31,435 nt of DNA from an uncultured Prevotella sp. (GCA_905210845.1 CAJLYG010000013.1:1-31435), one strand, 5' to 3'. Counted from the stretch's first letter, positions 17,549-25,115 are shown. The notes: a model not told the origin generated them from the sequence alone. Made by a program: numbers and translations.

Positions 17549-18151
17549 TCAAAAAGAGCAGAAGAAGGTTACAAGGAACGGTACGCTGAAATCGCAGAGG
17601 AAACCGTGGAAAATGGAGATAACCGAATATTGGGGTCCTGTGGCATGGGTGATGATAGGCAGGGTTGTGTCCATAGATGTTGCGCCTCCAACGGAGATGG
17701 AAGCCAATGGACCAAAATATTTGGCAATCCATGGTGCGAATAAAAGTGTGATCACTTCGCGGATGATATTGGCGAGGAGGGCTATCGTTCCCAACTCTGC
17801 CCCTCTCATTTGCGTGATGAATATGGAAGAAAGGGAATAGTAGCCCATCCCGGAACCGATGGCTAGGCAGTCTGACCAATCCCGGTGATGCAAAATCATG
17901 CTGACAGCCATGCAGCCAGCAAGAGTTCCCATGATCGTCAGGACCGGGAGCAAGATCAGCTTGGGATTCAATTGACGGAGACTGCCTAATATCTTGCGAT
18001 CGCTGCCAATGGTCATTCCTACGAAGAACATGAGCGTGCACAGTGCGTAATAGCTCAGGTTGCTACTTATCCATCCCCCAGGTATGATGTTCAATAACCC
18101 GGAGATAATGCCTATGATGAAAAAGGTGATAATGATGATACTACCTGTCAT
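17549..18151 (-). CDS. LysO-type lysine exporter, C-terminal (large) half
   Basis: A 200-residue membrane protein with about six hydrophobic segments. The motifs LMFFVGMTIGSD, AIGSGMGYYSLSSI, LGTIALLANIIREV and GGATSMDTTLPII are those of the LysO (YbjE, formerly DUF340) family, which exports L-lysine in E. coli. In E. coli LysO is a single chain of about 300 residues; here the N-terminal part is a separate gene whose end overlaps this start by 11 nt, so the two chains are probably made together and combine. The substrate is inferred from the family. Confidence 0.88.
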   Translation of the reverse strand: MTGSIIIITFFIIGIISGLLNIIPGGWISSNLSYYALCTLMFFVGMTIGSDRKILGSLRQLNPKLILLPVLTIMGTLAGCMAVSMILHHRDWSDCLAIGSGMGYYSLSSIFITQMRGAELGTIALLANIIREVITLLFAPWIAKYFGPLASISVGGATSMDTTLPIITHATGPQYSVISIFHGFLCDFSVPFLVTFFCSF

Positions 18152-18422
18152 GGCTCTCCGTCTCGTGTTTGATATTTTTCCATAGGATCCATGTCAGTAG
18201 AACACTTCCGCAGACACCACCTACCGACAGTACCAGTGCCTCAAGGCCCAGCGTGCTCAAACTATGAATAAGCCTCTTGTCGCCTCCGACTTCGGTACCT
18301 AATAGAAATAGCAACACCCAGATGAGTCCTGTGATCAGACACGGAACTATCTTTAAGGAACGCTTCCGTAGCAAATAGCCGGCTCCAATCCCGCAAAGCA
18401 TGATAATGACAATCTTCAGCAT
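18141..18422 (-). CDS. LysO-type lysine exporter, N-terminal (small) half
   Basis: A 93-residue membrane protein of three likely helices, beginning MLKIVIIMLCGIGAGYLLR and containing LLFLLGTEVGGDKRLI, which corresponds to the N-terminal part of E. coli LysO. The frame is open to 18599, but the upstream 59 codons look non-coding and cross the inverted repeat and the rpsU promoter region, so the ATG at 18422 is the better start. Its last codons overlap the start of the large half. No standard promoter box was found for it on this strand. Confidence 0.82.
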   Translation of the reverse strand: MLKIVIIMLCGIGAGYLLRKRSLKIVPCLITGLIWVLLFLLGTEVGGDKRLIHSLSTLGLEALVLSVGGVCGSVLLTWILWKNIKHETESHDR

Positions 18423-18455
18423 ATTAGTTAGTTGCTCTTTTTGTATGTACAACGG

Positions 18456-18533
18456 TTTGAGAGCGCAGTTTATTGCAAAAAAGAAGGGCCTTGACACATA
18501 ATTTGGATACAATTGAATGAAAATGCGCTCAAA
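18456..18533. repeat. Imperfect inverted repeat between lysO and rpsU
   Basis: TTTGAGAGCGCAGTT (18456-18470) and AAATGCGCTCAAA (18521-18533) are complementary over about 12 bp with one bulged A and one mismatch, separated by 50 nt. It falls in the lysO leader and its right arm ends just before the -33 box of the rpsU promoter. It could form a leader RNA stem for lysO or be a two-part protein site; neither is shown. Confidence 0.4.
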
Positions 18534-18535
18534 AA

Positions 18536-18567
18536 CTTGCTTGTTTCCCAAATAAATAGTAATTTTG
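18536..18567 (+). promoter_or_regulatory. Bacteroidetes -33/-7 promoter for rpsU
   Basis: CTTG (18536-18539), 20-nt spacer, TAATTTTG (18560-18567). Transcription should begin near 18572, giving a leader of about 60 nt before rpsU. Confidence 0.7.
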
Positions 18568-18632
18568 CACCCGCTAAATGGGCTATATTCCCAAAGCAAA
18601 TATGTTTAATATAAAATTAAAAAACGAAGACA

Positions 18633-18824
18633 ATGATTATTGTACCAGTAAAAGATGGCGAAAACATCGAAAGAGCTTTAAAGAAGTTCAAGAGGAAGTT
18701 TGAAAAAACAGGTGTCGTAAAGGAGCTCCGTGCCCGTCAGCAATATGACAAACCATCTGTTTTGAAAAGACTCAAGATGGAGCACGCTATCTACGTACAG
18801 AAGCTACGCGCAGAGGAGGAATAA
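18633..18824 (+). CDS. rpsU: 30S ribosomal protein bS21
   Basis: 63 residues, full length, highly basic: MIIVPVKDGENIERALKKFK, then KRKFEKTGVVKELRARQQYD. bS21 sits on the 30S platform near the anti-Shine-Dalgarno end of 16S rRNA and takes part in initiation; in Bacteroidetes it helps sequester that end, which fits the scarcity of Shine-Dalgarno sequences in this window. It precedes xerC, as is usual in this phylum. Confidence 0.96.
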   Translation: MIIVPVKDGENIERALKKFKRKFEKTGVVKELRARQQYDKPSVLKRLKMEHAIYVQKLRAEEE

Positions 18825-18840
18825 AAAATCCCTCTGAAAA

Positions 18841-18872
18841 TTTGGTGGTTTCAATTAATTTCCGTATATTCG
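18841..18872 (+). promoter_or_regulatory. Possible promoter for xerC-hpf
   Basis: TTTG (18841-18844), 20-nt spacer, TATATTCG (18865-18872), one base off TAnnTTTG. It would start transcription near 18877, about 30 nt before xerC. Read-through from rpsU is also possible. Confidence 0.45.
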
Positions 18873-18905
18873 TTGCCGAAAAAGTATTGAAGTAAGCGGC
18901 GTGAT

Positions 18906-19787
18906 ATGATGATAGAGGAATTTCTGGACTACTTGCAGTATGAACTTAACCGTTCGGAACTGACAGTGAAAAGTTACGGCGATGACCTTCGGGCCTTTGA
19001 GCTGTACTTCAAAAATCTAGATAATCAGCTCTCGTGGGAGTCGGTAGACTCGGATGTCATCCGTGACTGGATGGAGAGTATGATGGATAAAGGAAACAAT
19101 GCCACTTCGATTAATCGAAGGCTAAGTGCTTTGCGTTCCCTTTATCGTTTTGCTCTCATTCATCATAAAGTGGAGAAGGATCCGGTGCATGGCATAAAAG
19201 GTCCAAAAGAAAGCAAGCCCCTTCCTCAGTTCCTAAAAGAGTCGGAAATGAACGAGCTCTTGGATCCTGTGATGTGGGGAGCTGGATACAAAGATGTAAG
19301 TGCGCGTACCATTCTCCTGACATTCTATGAGACGGGGATTCGTCTTTCGGAGTTGACAGGGTTGGATGATACTGCCGTGGATTTTGCGAACCGACAGTTG
19401 AAAGTAACCGGGAAGCGGAATAAGCAGCGGATCATTCCCTTCGGCGAAGAACTTGCCAATGCGTTAAAGGATTATATGACTTTACGCGATAAGAGCGTGG
19501 TCAAGAAATCTGAGGCGTTGTTCTTGACAAAGAATGGAGAGCGGATGTGTGGCAATCAGGTGAGATGCGAAGTTAAGAAGAATCTCTCACGAGTTTGTAC
19601 GCTGAAGACACGCACGCCACACGTGCTGAGGCATACTTTTGCTACCGTTATGCTGAATCACAATGCAGGTCTTGAGAGTGTAAAAAAGCTGCTCGGGCAT
19701 GAGAGCTTGTCTACGACAGAGGTCTATACCCATACAACATTTGAGCAGTTGAAGCGAGTATATACGAATGCCCATCCGAGGGCTTAA
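18906..19787 (+). CDS. xerC: Site-specific tyrosine recombinase, XerC-like
   Basis: 293 residues. An N-terminal SAM-like DNA-binding domain (about 1-90) precedes the catalytic domain, where the full set is present: R146 (TGIRLSEL), K170 (VTGKRNKQR), H239 and R242 (HVLRHTFAT), H265 (LLGHESLST) and the nucleophile Y274 (EVYTHTT). Xer recombinases resolve chromosome dimers at dif. Its setting between rpsU and hpf is the conserved Bacteroidetes one, so it is housekeeping and not an integrase of a mobile element. Whether it is the XerC or the XerD partner cannot be decided here. A second ATG at 18909 is an equally possible start. Confidence 0.92.
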   Translation: MMIEEFLDYLQYELNRSELTVKSYGDDLRAFELYFKNLDNQLSWESVDSDVIRDWMESMMDKGNNATSINRRLSALRSLYRFALIHHKVEKDPVHGIKGPKESKPLPQFLKESEMNELLDPVMWGAGYKDVSARTILLTFYETGIRLSELTGLDDTAVDFANRQLKVTGKRNKQRIIPFGEELANALKDYMTLRDKSVVKKSEALFLTKNGERMCGNQVRCEVKKNLSRVCTLKTRTPHVLRHTFATVMLNHNAGLESVKKLLGHESLSTTEVYTHTTFEQLKRVYTNAHPRA

Positions 19788-19809
19788 CCTTTTAAAACAG
19801 GAGGTAACT

Positions 19810-20109
19810 ATGGAAATTAAGATTCAGTCGATCCATTTCGACGCTACCGAGAAGTTACAGGCGTTTATCGAAAAGAAAGTCGCCAAGTTGGAAAAATCTT
19901 ATGAAGACATTCAGAAAGTAGAGGTGCAATTAAAAGTCGTCAAACCAGCTACAGCTTTAAATAAAGAAGCCAGCATATCGGTCATGGTTCCGGGAAACAC
20001 GTTGTTTGTGGAAAAGACATGTGATACCTTTGAGGAGAGTGTTGACCAGTGTGTTGACAGCCTAAAGGTTCAATTGACGAAATTCAAAGAAAAAATGCGG
20101 GATCGCTAA
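19810..20109 (+). CDS. hpf: Ribosome hibernation-promoting factor (HPF/RaiA, short form)
   Basis: 99 residues, beginning MEIKIQSIHFDATEKLQAFI, with the beta-alpha-beta-beta-beta-alpha fold pattern of HPF/YfiA. It binds the 30S decoding region and keeps idle ribosomes inactive in stationary phase. The frame is open to 19768 inside xerC, but an AGGAGGT Shine-Dalgarno sequence ends 4 nt before the ATG at 19810 and fixes the start. It follows xerC by 22 nt and is probably cotranscribed with it. Confidence 0.93.
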   Translation: MEIKIQSIHFDATEKLQAFIEKKVAKLEKSYEDIQKVEVQLKVVKPATALNKEASISVMVPGNTLFVEKTCDTFEESVDQCVDSLKVQLTKFKEKMRDR

Positions 20110-20126
20110 AAAAATGACGAAAAAGT

Positions 20127-20157
20127 TTTGGCGATTAAAAAATAAGTAGTATCTTTG
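20127..20157 (+). promoter_or_regulatory. -33/-7 promoter of the tRNA-tuf operon
   Basis: TTTG (20127-20130), 19-nt spacer, TATCTTTG (20150-20157). Transcription should begin near 20162, about 50 nt before the first tRNA. A 7-bp inverted repeat (20158-20164 with 20194-20200) spans the expected start, so only part of it would be in the RNA. Confidence 0.8.
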
Positions 20158-20209
20158 CAGCCGTTTTACAACACGTCCTAAAAACGTAGCCTGACGGCTG
20201 CAAGGAATT

Positions 20210-20283
20210 GCCTCTTTAGCTCAGTTGGCCAGAGCACGTGATTTGTAATCTCGGGGTCGTTGGTTCGAATCCGACAAGAGGCT
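20210..20283 (+). tRNA. tRNA-Thr(TGT)
   Basis: Cloverleaf of 74 nt: acceptor GCCTCTT with AAGAGGC, D arm GCTC/GAGC, anticodon loop TTTGTAA giving TGT (reads ACA), T loop TTCGAAT, discriminator T. The anticodon stem CGTGA/TCTCG has a T-T mismatch in the middle. CCA is not encoded. Confidence 0.95.
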
Positions 20284-20300
20284 CAGAAAAAGAAAAGTTT

Positions 20301-20382
20301 GGGTAGTTACCAGAGTGGCCAAATGGGGCAGACTGTAAATCTGCTGGCTATGCCTTCGGTGGTTCGAATCCATCACCACCCA
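20301..20382 (+). tRNA. tRNA-Tyr(GTA) with an acceptor mismatch
   Basis: 82-nt class II tRNA with a long variable arm (CTGGCTATGCCTTCGG region) and anticodon GTA in loop CTGTAAA. The acceptor GGGTAGT faces ACCACCC, leaving A5 opposite C68 where a G-C pair would be expected. CCA is not encoded. Confidence 0.94.
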
Positions 20383-20400
20383 CTTCAGTAGAAGTTTTTC

Positions 20401-20450
20401 GGCATTTTCGCTCCGGTCAGAACTTAGGTGAAACCAAATGCGAAAGAGCC
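20401..20450 (+). other. Hairpin in the tRNA-Tyr to tRNA-Gly spacer
   Basis: GGC (20401-20403) and TTTCGC (20406-20411) pair with GCGAAA (20440-20445) and GCC (20448-20450), a 9-bp stem with a 2x2 internal loop and a 28-nt loop. It ends 6 nt before tRNA-Gly. It may guide transcript processing. Confidence 0.4.
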
Positions 20451-20456
20451 TGTTTT

Positions 20457-20529
20457 GCGGAAATAGCTCAGTTGATAGAGCACTAGCCTTCCAAGCTGGG
20501 GGTCGCGGGTTTGAGTCCCGTTTTCCGCT
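20457..20529 (+). tRNA. tRNA-Gly(TCC)
   Basis: 73 nt: acceptor GCGGAAA with TTTCCGC, anticodon loop CTTCCAA giving TCC (reads GGA), T loop TTTGAGT, discriminator T. The next three bases (20530-20532) are CCA, so the 3' end is encoded, unlike in the other four tRNAs here. Confidence 0.95.
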
Positions 20530-20537
20530 CCAACTAT

Positions 20538-20609
<72 letters not shown>

Positions 20610-20688
20610 CTACTTCGGAACTTTTTAAGACCGGAGAAAAACAAGAATAGTTCGATAATTTAATTCAATTATATAAAATAGTAAAGCT

Positions 20689-21885
20689 ATGGCTAAGGAA
20701 GAATTTAAGCGTACCAAACCGCATGTAAACATTGGTACAATCGGTCATGTTGACCACGGTAAGACTACTTTGACAGCCGCTATCTCCAAAGTGCTCCACG
20801 AAAAGTTGGGTACAGGTGAGGAGGTTAAGTCTTTCGATCAGATTGATAATGCTCCTGAGGAGAAAGAGCGTGGTATAACTATTAACACAGCCCATATCGA
20901 GTACGAAACCGCAAAGCGTCACTATGCTCATGTTGACTGCCCAGGACACGCCGACTATGTAAAGAACATGGTTACTGGTGCTGCTCAGATGGATGGTGCT
21001 ATCTTGGTAGTTGCAGCAACTGATGGTCCTATGCCACAGACACGTGAGCACGTTCTTCTGGCTCGCCAGGTAAACGTTCCTCGCTTGGTTGTTTTCTTGA
21101 ATAAATGTGACCTTGTAGACGATCCTGAAATGATCGAGCTCGTTGAGATGGAGCTTCGTGAACTTCTGGAACAGTACGGTTATGAAGAAGATACTCCTAT
21201 TATTCAGGGTTCTGCACTGGGTGCATTGAATGGTGTTCCAAAGTGGGTCGACTCAGTAATGAAATTGATGGATACCGTTGATGAATGGATCCAGGAGCCT
21301 GTTCGTGAGGTTGATAAGCCCTTCTTGATGCCTGTTGAGGATGTGTTCTCAATTACGGGTCGTGGTACTGTTGCTACAGGTCGTATTGAAACAGGTAAAT
21401 GTAAGATTGGTGACGAAGTTCAGCTGCTCGGTCTCGGTGAGGACAAGAAGTCTGTTATCACGGGTGTTGAGATGTTCCGTAAGACTTTGCCAGAAGGTGA
21501 AGCTGGCGACAACGTAGGTCTGTTGCTTCGTGGTATCGACAAGGACGAAGTAAAGCGCGGTATGGTCGTTGTGCACCCAGGAGCTATTACTCCTCATGAT
21601 CACTTCAAGGCTTCTATCTACGTTTTGAAGAAAGAAGAAGGTGGTCGCCACACTCCATTCGGTAACAAGTATCGTCCTCAGTTCTATCTCCGTACTATGG
21701 ATTGTACAGGTGAGATCAAGCTTCCTGAGGGAGTTGAAATGGTAATGCCTGGTGATAACGTTGAGATCGAGGTTGAATTGATCTACAAGGTTGCCCTGAA
21801 CGAGGGTCTGCGTTTCGCTATTCGTGAAGGTGGTCGTACCGTTGGCTCTGGTCAGATCACGAAGATCCTTGACGACGTGAAGTAA
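20689..21885 (+). CDS. tuf: Elongation factor Tu
   Basis: 398 residues, full length. The GTPase motifs are GHVDHGKT (19-26), DCPGH (83-87) and NKCD (138-141), followed by the two beta-barrel domains ending in [15 protein letters not shown]-Tu delivers aminoacyl-tRNA to the ribosomal A site. It lies downstream of four tRNA genes and upstream of tRNA-Trp, secE and nusG, an arrangement shared across many bacteria. Codon use is strongly biased to highly expressed codons compared with the genes at 1-17 kb. Confidence 0.99.
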   Translation: MAKEEFKRTKPHVNIGTIGHVDHGKTTLTAAISKVLHEKLGTGEEVKSFDQIDNAPEEKERGITINTAHIEYETAKRHYAHVDCPGHADYVKNMVTGAAQMDGAILVVAATDGPMPQTREHVLLARQVNVPRLVVFLNKCDLVDDPEMIELVEMELRELLEQYGYEEDTPIIQGSALGALNGVPKWVDSVMKLMDTVDEWIQEPVREVDKPFLMPVEDVFSITGRGTVATGRIETGKCKIGDEVQLLGLGEDKKSVITGVEMFRKTLPEGEAGDNVGLLLRGIDKDEVKRGMVVVHPGAITPHDHFKASIYVLKKEEGGRHTPFGNKYRPQFYLRTMDCTGEIKLPEGVEMVMPGDNVEIEVELIYKVALNEGLRFAIREGGRTVGSGQITKILDDVK

Positions 21886-21904
21886 TTCGAAGGTTAATAT
21901 CTTT

Positions 21905-21945
21905 AAGATAAGGGTTCCTGCAGCTGCGGTTACGGGAACCATCTT
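21905..21945 (+). other. Hairpin between tuf and tRNA-Trp
   Basis: AAGAT (21905-21909) pairs with ATCTT (21941-21945), and GGTTCC (21913-21918) with GGAACC (21935-21940), leaving a 3-nt bulge and a 16-nt loop. Its 3' end is the base before tRNA-Trp. AAGAT can instead pair with the TATCT just upstream. A role in 5' processing of the tRNA or in pausing after tuf is inference. Confidence 0.5.
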
Positions 21946-22018
21946 ACGGGAATAGCTCAGTTGGTAGAGCATCGGTCTCCAAAACCGAGGGTCGTGGGTT
22001 CAAGTCCTGCTTCCCGTG
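21946..22018 (+). tRNA. tRNA-Trp(CCA)
   Basis: 73 nt: acceptor ACGGGAA with TTCCCGT, anticodon loop CTCCAAA giving CCA (reads UGG), T loop TTCAAGT, discriminator G. The 3' CCA is not encoded. It lies directly before secE, the common bacterial position. Confidence 0.96.
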
Positions 22019-22035
22019 CTAAGAAAGAATACAAT

Positions 22036-22236
22036 ATGAAGAAGTTTTTTAAAAAGGTAGCAAATTATTGTAAGGCTTGTTATGACGAGCTTGCACATAA
22101 GACTACTTGGCCTACTTGGGCACAACTTACTCACAGTGCAGTAGTTGTATTATCTGCTTCCCTCGTTATTGCATTAATTGTGTTCTGTATGGACTCTGTC
22201 TTCAGAGCATTAATGAGCGCGATCTATCCGAGTTAA
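22036..22236 (+). CDS. secE: Preprotein translocase subunit SecE
   Basis: 66 residues: a short basic N-terminus (MKKFFKKVANYCKACYDELA), the conserved KTTWPTW motif before the membrane helix, then one transmembrane segment (about 36-56). It stabilises SecY in the inner-membrane protein channel. The frame is open back into tRNA-Trp (21961), which is an artefact; the ATG at 22036 gives the family's usual single-helix form. Confidence 0.95.
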   Translation: MKKFFKKVANYCKACYDELAHKTTWPTWAQLTHSAVVVLSASLVIALIVFCMDSVFRALMSAIYPS

Positions 22237-22248
22237 TCTATTTGTGAG

Positions 22249-22791
22249 ATGGCTGAGACAGGAAAGAAATGGTATGTGCTAAAAGCCGTTAGCGGCAAGG
22301 AAGCAAAAGTGAAAGAATATATTGATGCTGAGATTAAGCATAATCAATTGCTCCAAGATCATGTTTCTCAGGTCTTGATACCGATGGAGAAACATGCAAC
22401 TTTGCGTAATGGAAAGCGTGTGGTTAAGGAGAAGATTAGCGTCCCGGGATATATATTCATCGAAGCATCCCTTGTAGGTGATGTTGCTCACACTTTGCGT
22501 TTCATGCCGAATGTGCTTGGCATCTTAGGTGGGCTGGATAATCCTTCTCCGGTACCGCAGTCGGATATCAACCGTATGCTTGGTACTGCAGAGGAGTCTG
22601 AGTTGACAGATGATACTGCTATTCCTTATGCTGTTGACGATGCCGTGAAGGTTACAGATGGACCTTTCAGTGGCTTCAGCGGCGTGATTGAAGAAGTGAA
22701 TGCAGAGAAGCGCAAATTGAAGGTAATGGTTAAGATCTTCGGTCGTAAGACCCCATTGGAATTGAGCTTCATGCAAGTTGAGAAAGAATAA
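22249..22791 (+). CDS. nusG: Transcription termination/antitermination protein NusG
   Basis: 180 residues. The NGN domain (about 6-110) includes KWYVLKAVSGKEAKVKEYI and VPGYIFIEA; a KOW domain follows at the C-terminus (about 125-178) with VTDGPFSGFSGVIEEVN. NusG binds the RNA polymerase clamp, aids elongation and links to Rho and to the ribosome. It starts 12 nt after secE. Confidence 0.97.
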   Translation: MAETGKKWYVLKAVSGKEAKVKEYIDAEIKHNQLLQDHVSQVLIPMEKHATLRNGKRVVKEKISVPGYIFIEASLVGDVAHTLRFMPNVLGILGGLDNPSPVPQSDINRMLGTAEESELTDDTAIPYAVDDAVKVTDGPFSGFSGVIEEVNAEKRKLKVMVKIFGRKTPLELSFMQVEKE

Positions 22792-22802
22792 TAATACAAA
22801 GC

Positions 22803-22836
22803 GGAATAGGGATATTTGTTACGGTGTCCTTATTTC
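22803..22836 (+). promoter_or_regulatory. Leader hairpin before rplK, possible L1 site
   Basis: GGAATAGGGA (22803-22812) pairs with TCCTTATTTC (22827-22836), 10 bp with two G-T pairs and a 14-nt loop, in the 111-nt nusG-rplK gap. In many bacteria protein L1 represses rplKA by binding a leader stem in this position; the assignment here is inferred from place only. Confidence 0.35.
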
Positions 22837-22902
22837 AAATATACGGTCGGAGAGGCTTCCAATCTTTCGGCTTATATCAATTAAATAATTATTAACAAAG
22901 AA

Positions 22903-23343
22903 ATGGCTAAAGAAGTTGCTGGATTAATCAAATTACAGATTAAAGGTGGCGCTGCAAATCCTTCTCCTCCAGTAGGACCTGCGTTGGGTTCCAAGGGTAT
23001 TAACATCATGGGATTCTGCAAGGAGTTCAACGCCCGGACCCAGGATAAGGCTGGAAAGATCCTTCCAGTTGTTATCACTTACTATACCGACAAGTCATTC
23101 AGCTTCGTGATCAAGACTCCTCCTGCAGCTGTTCAGCTCAAGGAGGCTGCTAAGGTCAAGTCAGGTTCTGCTCAGCCTAATCGTAAGAAAGTTGCATCTA
23201 TTACCTGGGATCAGGTAAAGGCAATCGCTGAGGATAAGATGAGCGACTTGAATTGCTTCACTGTTGAGAGTGCGATGAAGCTTGTTGCCGGAACAGCAAG
23301 AAGTATGGGTATCACTGTAAAAGGGGACTTCCCTGGAAAATAA
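22903..23343 (+). CDS. rplK: 50S ribosomal protein uL11
   Basis: 146 residues, full length. The N-terminal domain has [20 protein letters not shown] and [15 protein letters not shown], including the prolines of the thiostrepton and factor-binding region; the C-terminal rRNA-binding domain ends [10 protein letters not shown]. It forms the GTPase-associated centre with 23S rRNA and L10-L12. It begins the ribosomal part of the operon. Confidence 0.98.
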   Translation: MAKEVAGLIKLQIKGGAANPSPPVGPALGSKGINIMGFCKEFNARTQDKAGKILPVVITYYTDKSFSFVIKTPPAAVQLKEAAKVKSGSAQPNRKKVASITWDQVKAIAEDKMSDLNCFTVESAMKLVAGTARSMGITVKGDFPGK

Positions 23344-23364
23344 TTAATAACTTCAATTAAGAAA

Positions 23365-24057
23365 ATGAGTAAACTGACAAAAAATCAGAAATCAGTCGCT
23401 GAAAAGATTGAAGCAGGGAAAGCATACTCTTTGAAGGAAGCTTCGGAGTTGGTAAAAGAAATTACTACTACTAAGTTTGATGCTTCTCTGGATATCGATG
23501 TACGCTTAGGCGTAGATCCACGTAAAGCCAACCAGATGGTTCGTGGCGTTGTTTCGCTTCCGAACGGGACTGGTAAAGTGACACGTGTTCTCTGCCTCTG
23601 TACACCGGATGCCGAAGCTGCTGCTAAGGAAGCTGGCGCTGATTATGTTGGTCTCGATGAATATATCGAAAAGATCAAAGGTGGATGGACAGATGTTGAT
23701 GTTATCATCACAATGCCATCTTGCATGGGTAAGGTTGGTCCTTTAGGTCGTGTACTCGGTCCTCGTGGATTGATGCCTAACCCCAAGAGTGGTACTGTAA
23801 CTATGGACGTTGCAAAGGCAGTTAAGGAAGTAAAGCAGGGTAAGATTGATTTCAAGGTTGATAAGGCTGGTATCATCCACACGTCAATTGGCAAGATCTC
23901 TTTCACTCCTGATCAAATCTATCAGAACGCAAAGGAATTCCTTGCTACTGTTATTAAGTTGAAACCTGCTGCTGCTAAAGGTACATACATTAAGAGTATC
24001 TTTATTTCAAGCACTATGAGTAAGGGTATCAAGATTGATCCTAAATCAGTTGAATAA
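23365..24057 (+). CDS. rplA: 50S ribosomal protein uL1
   Basis: 230 residues, full length, with the L1 signature [20 protein letters not shown] in the middle. It forms the mobile L1 stalk that helps release deacylated tRNA, and in many bacteria represses its own operon. It starts 21 nt after rplK. Confidence 0.98.
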   Translation: MSKLTKNQKSVAEKIEAGKAYSLKEASELVKEITTTKFDASLDIDVRLGVDPRKANQMVRGVVSLPNGTGKVTRVLCLCTPDAEAAAKEAGADYVGLDEYIEKIKGGWTDVDVIITMPSCMGKVGPLGRVLGPRGLMPNPKSGTVTMDVAKAVKEVKQGKIDFKVDKAGIIHTSIGKISFTPDQIYQNAKEFLATVIKLKPAAAKGTYIKSIFISSTMSKGIKIDPKSVE

Positions 24058-24077
24058 CTCTTTAAAATGCGCGTAAA

Positions 24078-24602
24078 ATGAAAAAGGAAGTTAAAGATAC
24101 TATTATTGTAGAGCTTGGACAGAAGTTGAAGGAGTATCCTCATTTCTACTTGGTAGATGTTACTGGTTTGAATGCTGAGGATACAAGTGCTCTTCGTCGC
24201 AAGTGTTTCAAGAGCGAAATCAAGATGGTCGTTGTTAAGAACAAGCTTCTTCGTAAGGCTTTCGAAGCAGCAGACGTTGATTTCGAACCTTTGTATGACA
24301 GCCTTAAGGGCAACACTGCTGTGATGTTCACAACTACAGCTAATGTTCCTGCAAAACTTCTGAAAGAGTATAAGGACAAGAAAAAGGATATTCCTGCTTT
24401 GAAAGCCGCTTATGCTGAGGAAGGCATTTATGTGGGTGCTGATAAGTTGAACGAGCTTGCAGCTATCAAGAGCAAGAACGAGGTTATCGCAGAGATTGTT
24501 ACTTTGTTGCAGTCACCTGCCAAGAACGTTGTTTCTGCTCTTCAATCAGGCGCAAACACTATCCATGGTGTGCTCAAGACTTTAGGCGAGCGTCCTGAAT
24601 AA
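24078..24602 (+). CDS. rplJ: 50S ribosomal protein uL10
   Basis: 174 residues, full length; LRRKCFKSEIKMVVVKNKLL marks the rRNA-binding domain and the C-terminal helix carries the L12 dimers. Only 20 nt separate it from rplA, so there is no room for the long L10 leader RNA seen in Firmicutes and Proteobacteria. Confidence 0.97.
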   Translation: MKKEVKDTIIVELGQKLKEYPHFYLVDVTGLNAEDTSALRRKCFKSEIKMVVVKNKLLRKAFEAADVDFEPLYDSLKGNTAVMFTTTANVPAKLLKEYKDKKKDIPALKAAYAEEGIYVGADKLNELAAIKSKNEVIAEIVTLLQSPAKNVVSALQSGANTIHGVLKTLGERPE

Positions 24603-24671
24603 CGACGGATCACCTGATCCCATAAGGTCAAAGATATATTTATTTAAGAACAATTAAAAATTAGAAATAAA

Positions 24672-25052
24672 ATGGCAGACGTTAAAGCTATTGCTGAAGA
24701 ATTAGTAAATTTGACAGTTAAGGAAGTAAATGAGTTGGCAACAGTCCTGAAGGACGAGTATGGTATTGAGCCCGCTGCTGCAGCTGTTGCTGTAGCTGCT
24801 GGTCCTGCTGCTGGCGGTGCAGCTGCTGCAGCTGAGGAGAAGACTGAGTTCGACGTTGTATTGACCGAAGTTGGTGCAACAAAGCTCCAGGTTGTTAAGG
24901 CTGTTAAGGAGGCTTGCGGTCTTGGCTTGAAAGAGGCTAAGGAACTCGTTGACGGCGCTCCTTCTAAGCTGAAGGAAGGCTTGGCTAAGGCAGAGGCTGA
25001 GAATCTGAAGAAGACGATCGAGGCTGCTGGCGCTAAGGTTGAGCTCAAGTAA
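24672..25052 (+). CDS. rplL: 50S ribosomal protein bL12 (L7/L12)
   Basis: 126 residues: an N-terminal dimerisation domain (1-33), an Ala/Gly-rich hinge (about 34-55) and the C-terminal factor-binding domain with [20 protein letters not shown]. It recruits translation GTPases. It is separated from rplJ by 69 nt with no clear promoter box, and followed by a strong hairpin. Confidence 0.98.
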   Translation: MADVKAIAEELVNLTVKEVNELATVLKDEYGIEPAAAAVAVAAGPAAGGAAAAAEEKTEFDVVLTEVGATKLQVVKAVKEACGLGLKEAKELVDGAPSKLKEGLAKAEAENLKKTIEAAGAKVELK

Positions 25053-25078
25053 TTGATATTACTTCTTTCGAAAATAAT

Positions 25079-25115
25079 GGTTAGGATTCGCCCAGTCGGT
25101 GAGTCCTAACCTTTT
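25079..25115 (+). terminator. Attenuator-like hairpin between rplL and rpoB
   Basis: A 14-bp stem (25079-25092 with 25098-25111, two G-T pairs) and a 5-nt loop, followed by TTTT. It has the form of a rho-independent terminator, though with a short T-run, and sits 26 nt after the rplL stop. No consensus promoter is visible between it and rpoB, so it is more likely a partial terminator that sets the ratio of ribosomal protein to polymerase mRNA. Confidence 0.7.

Noticed and set aside
17532..18041. 169-codon minus-strand frame overlapping the LysO large half
   Set aside because: Rich in His, Arg and Pro as expected of an out-of-frame reading of membrane-protein codons; the overlapping frame matches LysO motifs.
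18423..18632. Lysine riboswitch in front of the LysO genes
   Set aside because: The inverted repeat alone does not match the five-helix L-box, and the region is too short and lacks its conserved core.
18906..19787. Tyrosine recombinase as a sign of a mobile element
   Set aside because: It sits between rpsU and hpf in the conserved housekeeping order, with no att-like repeats or cargo genes around it; it is the chromosomal Xer protein.
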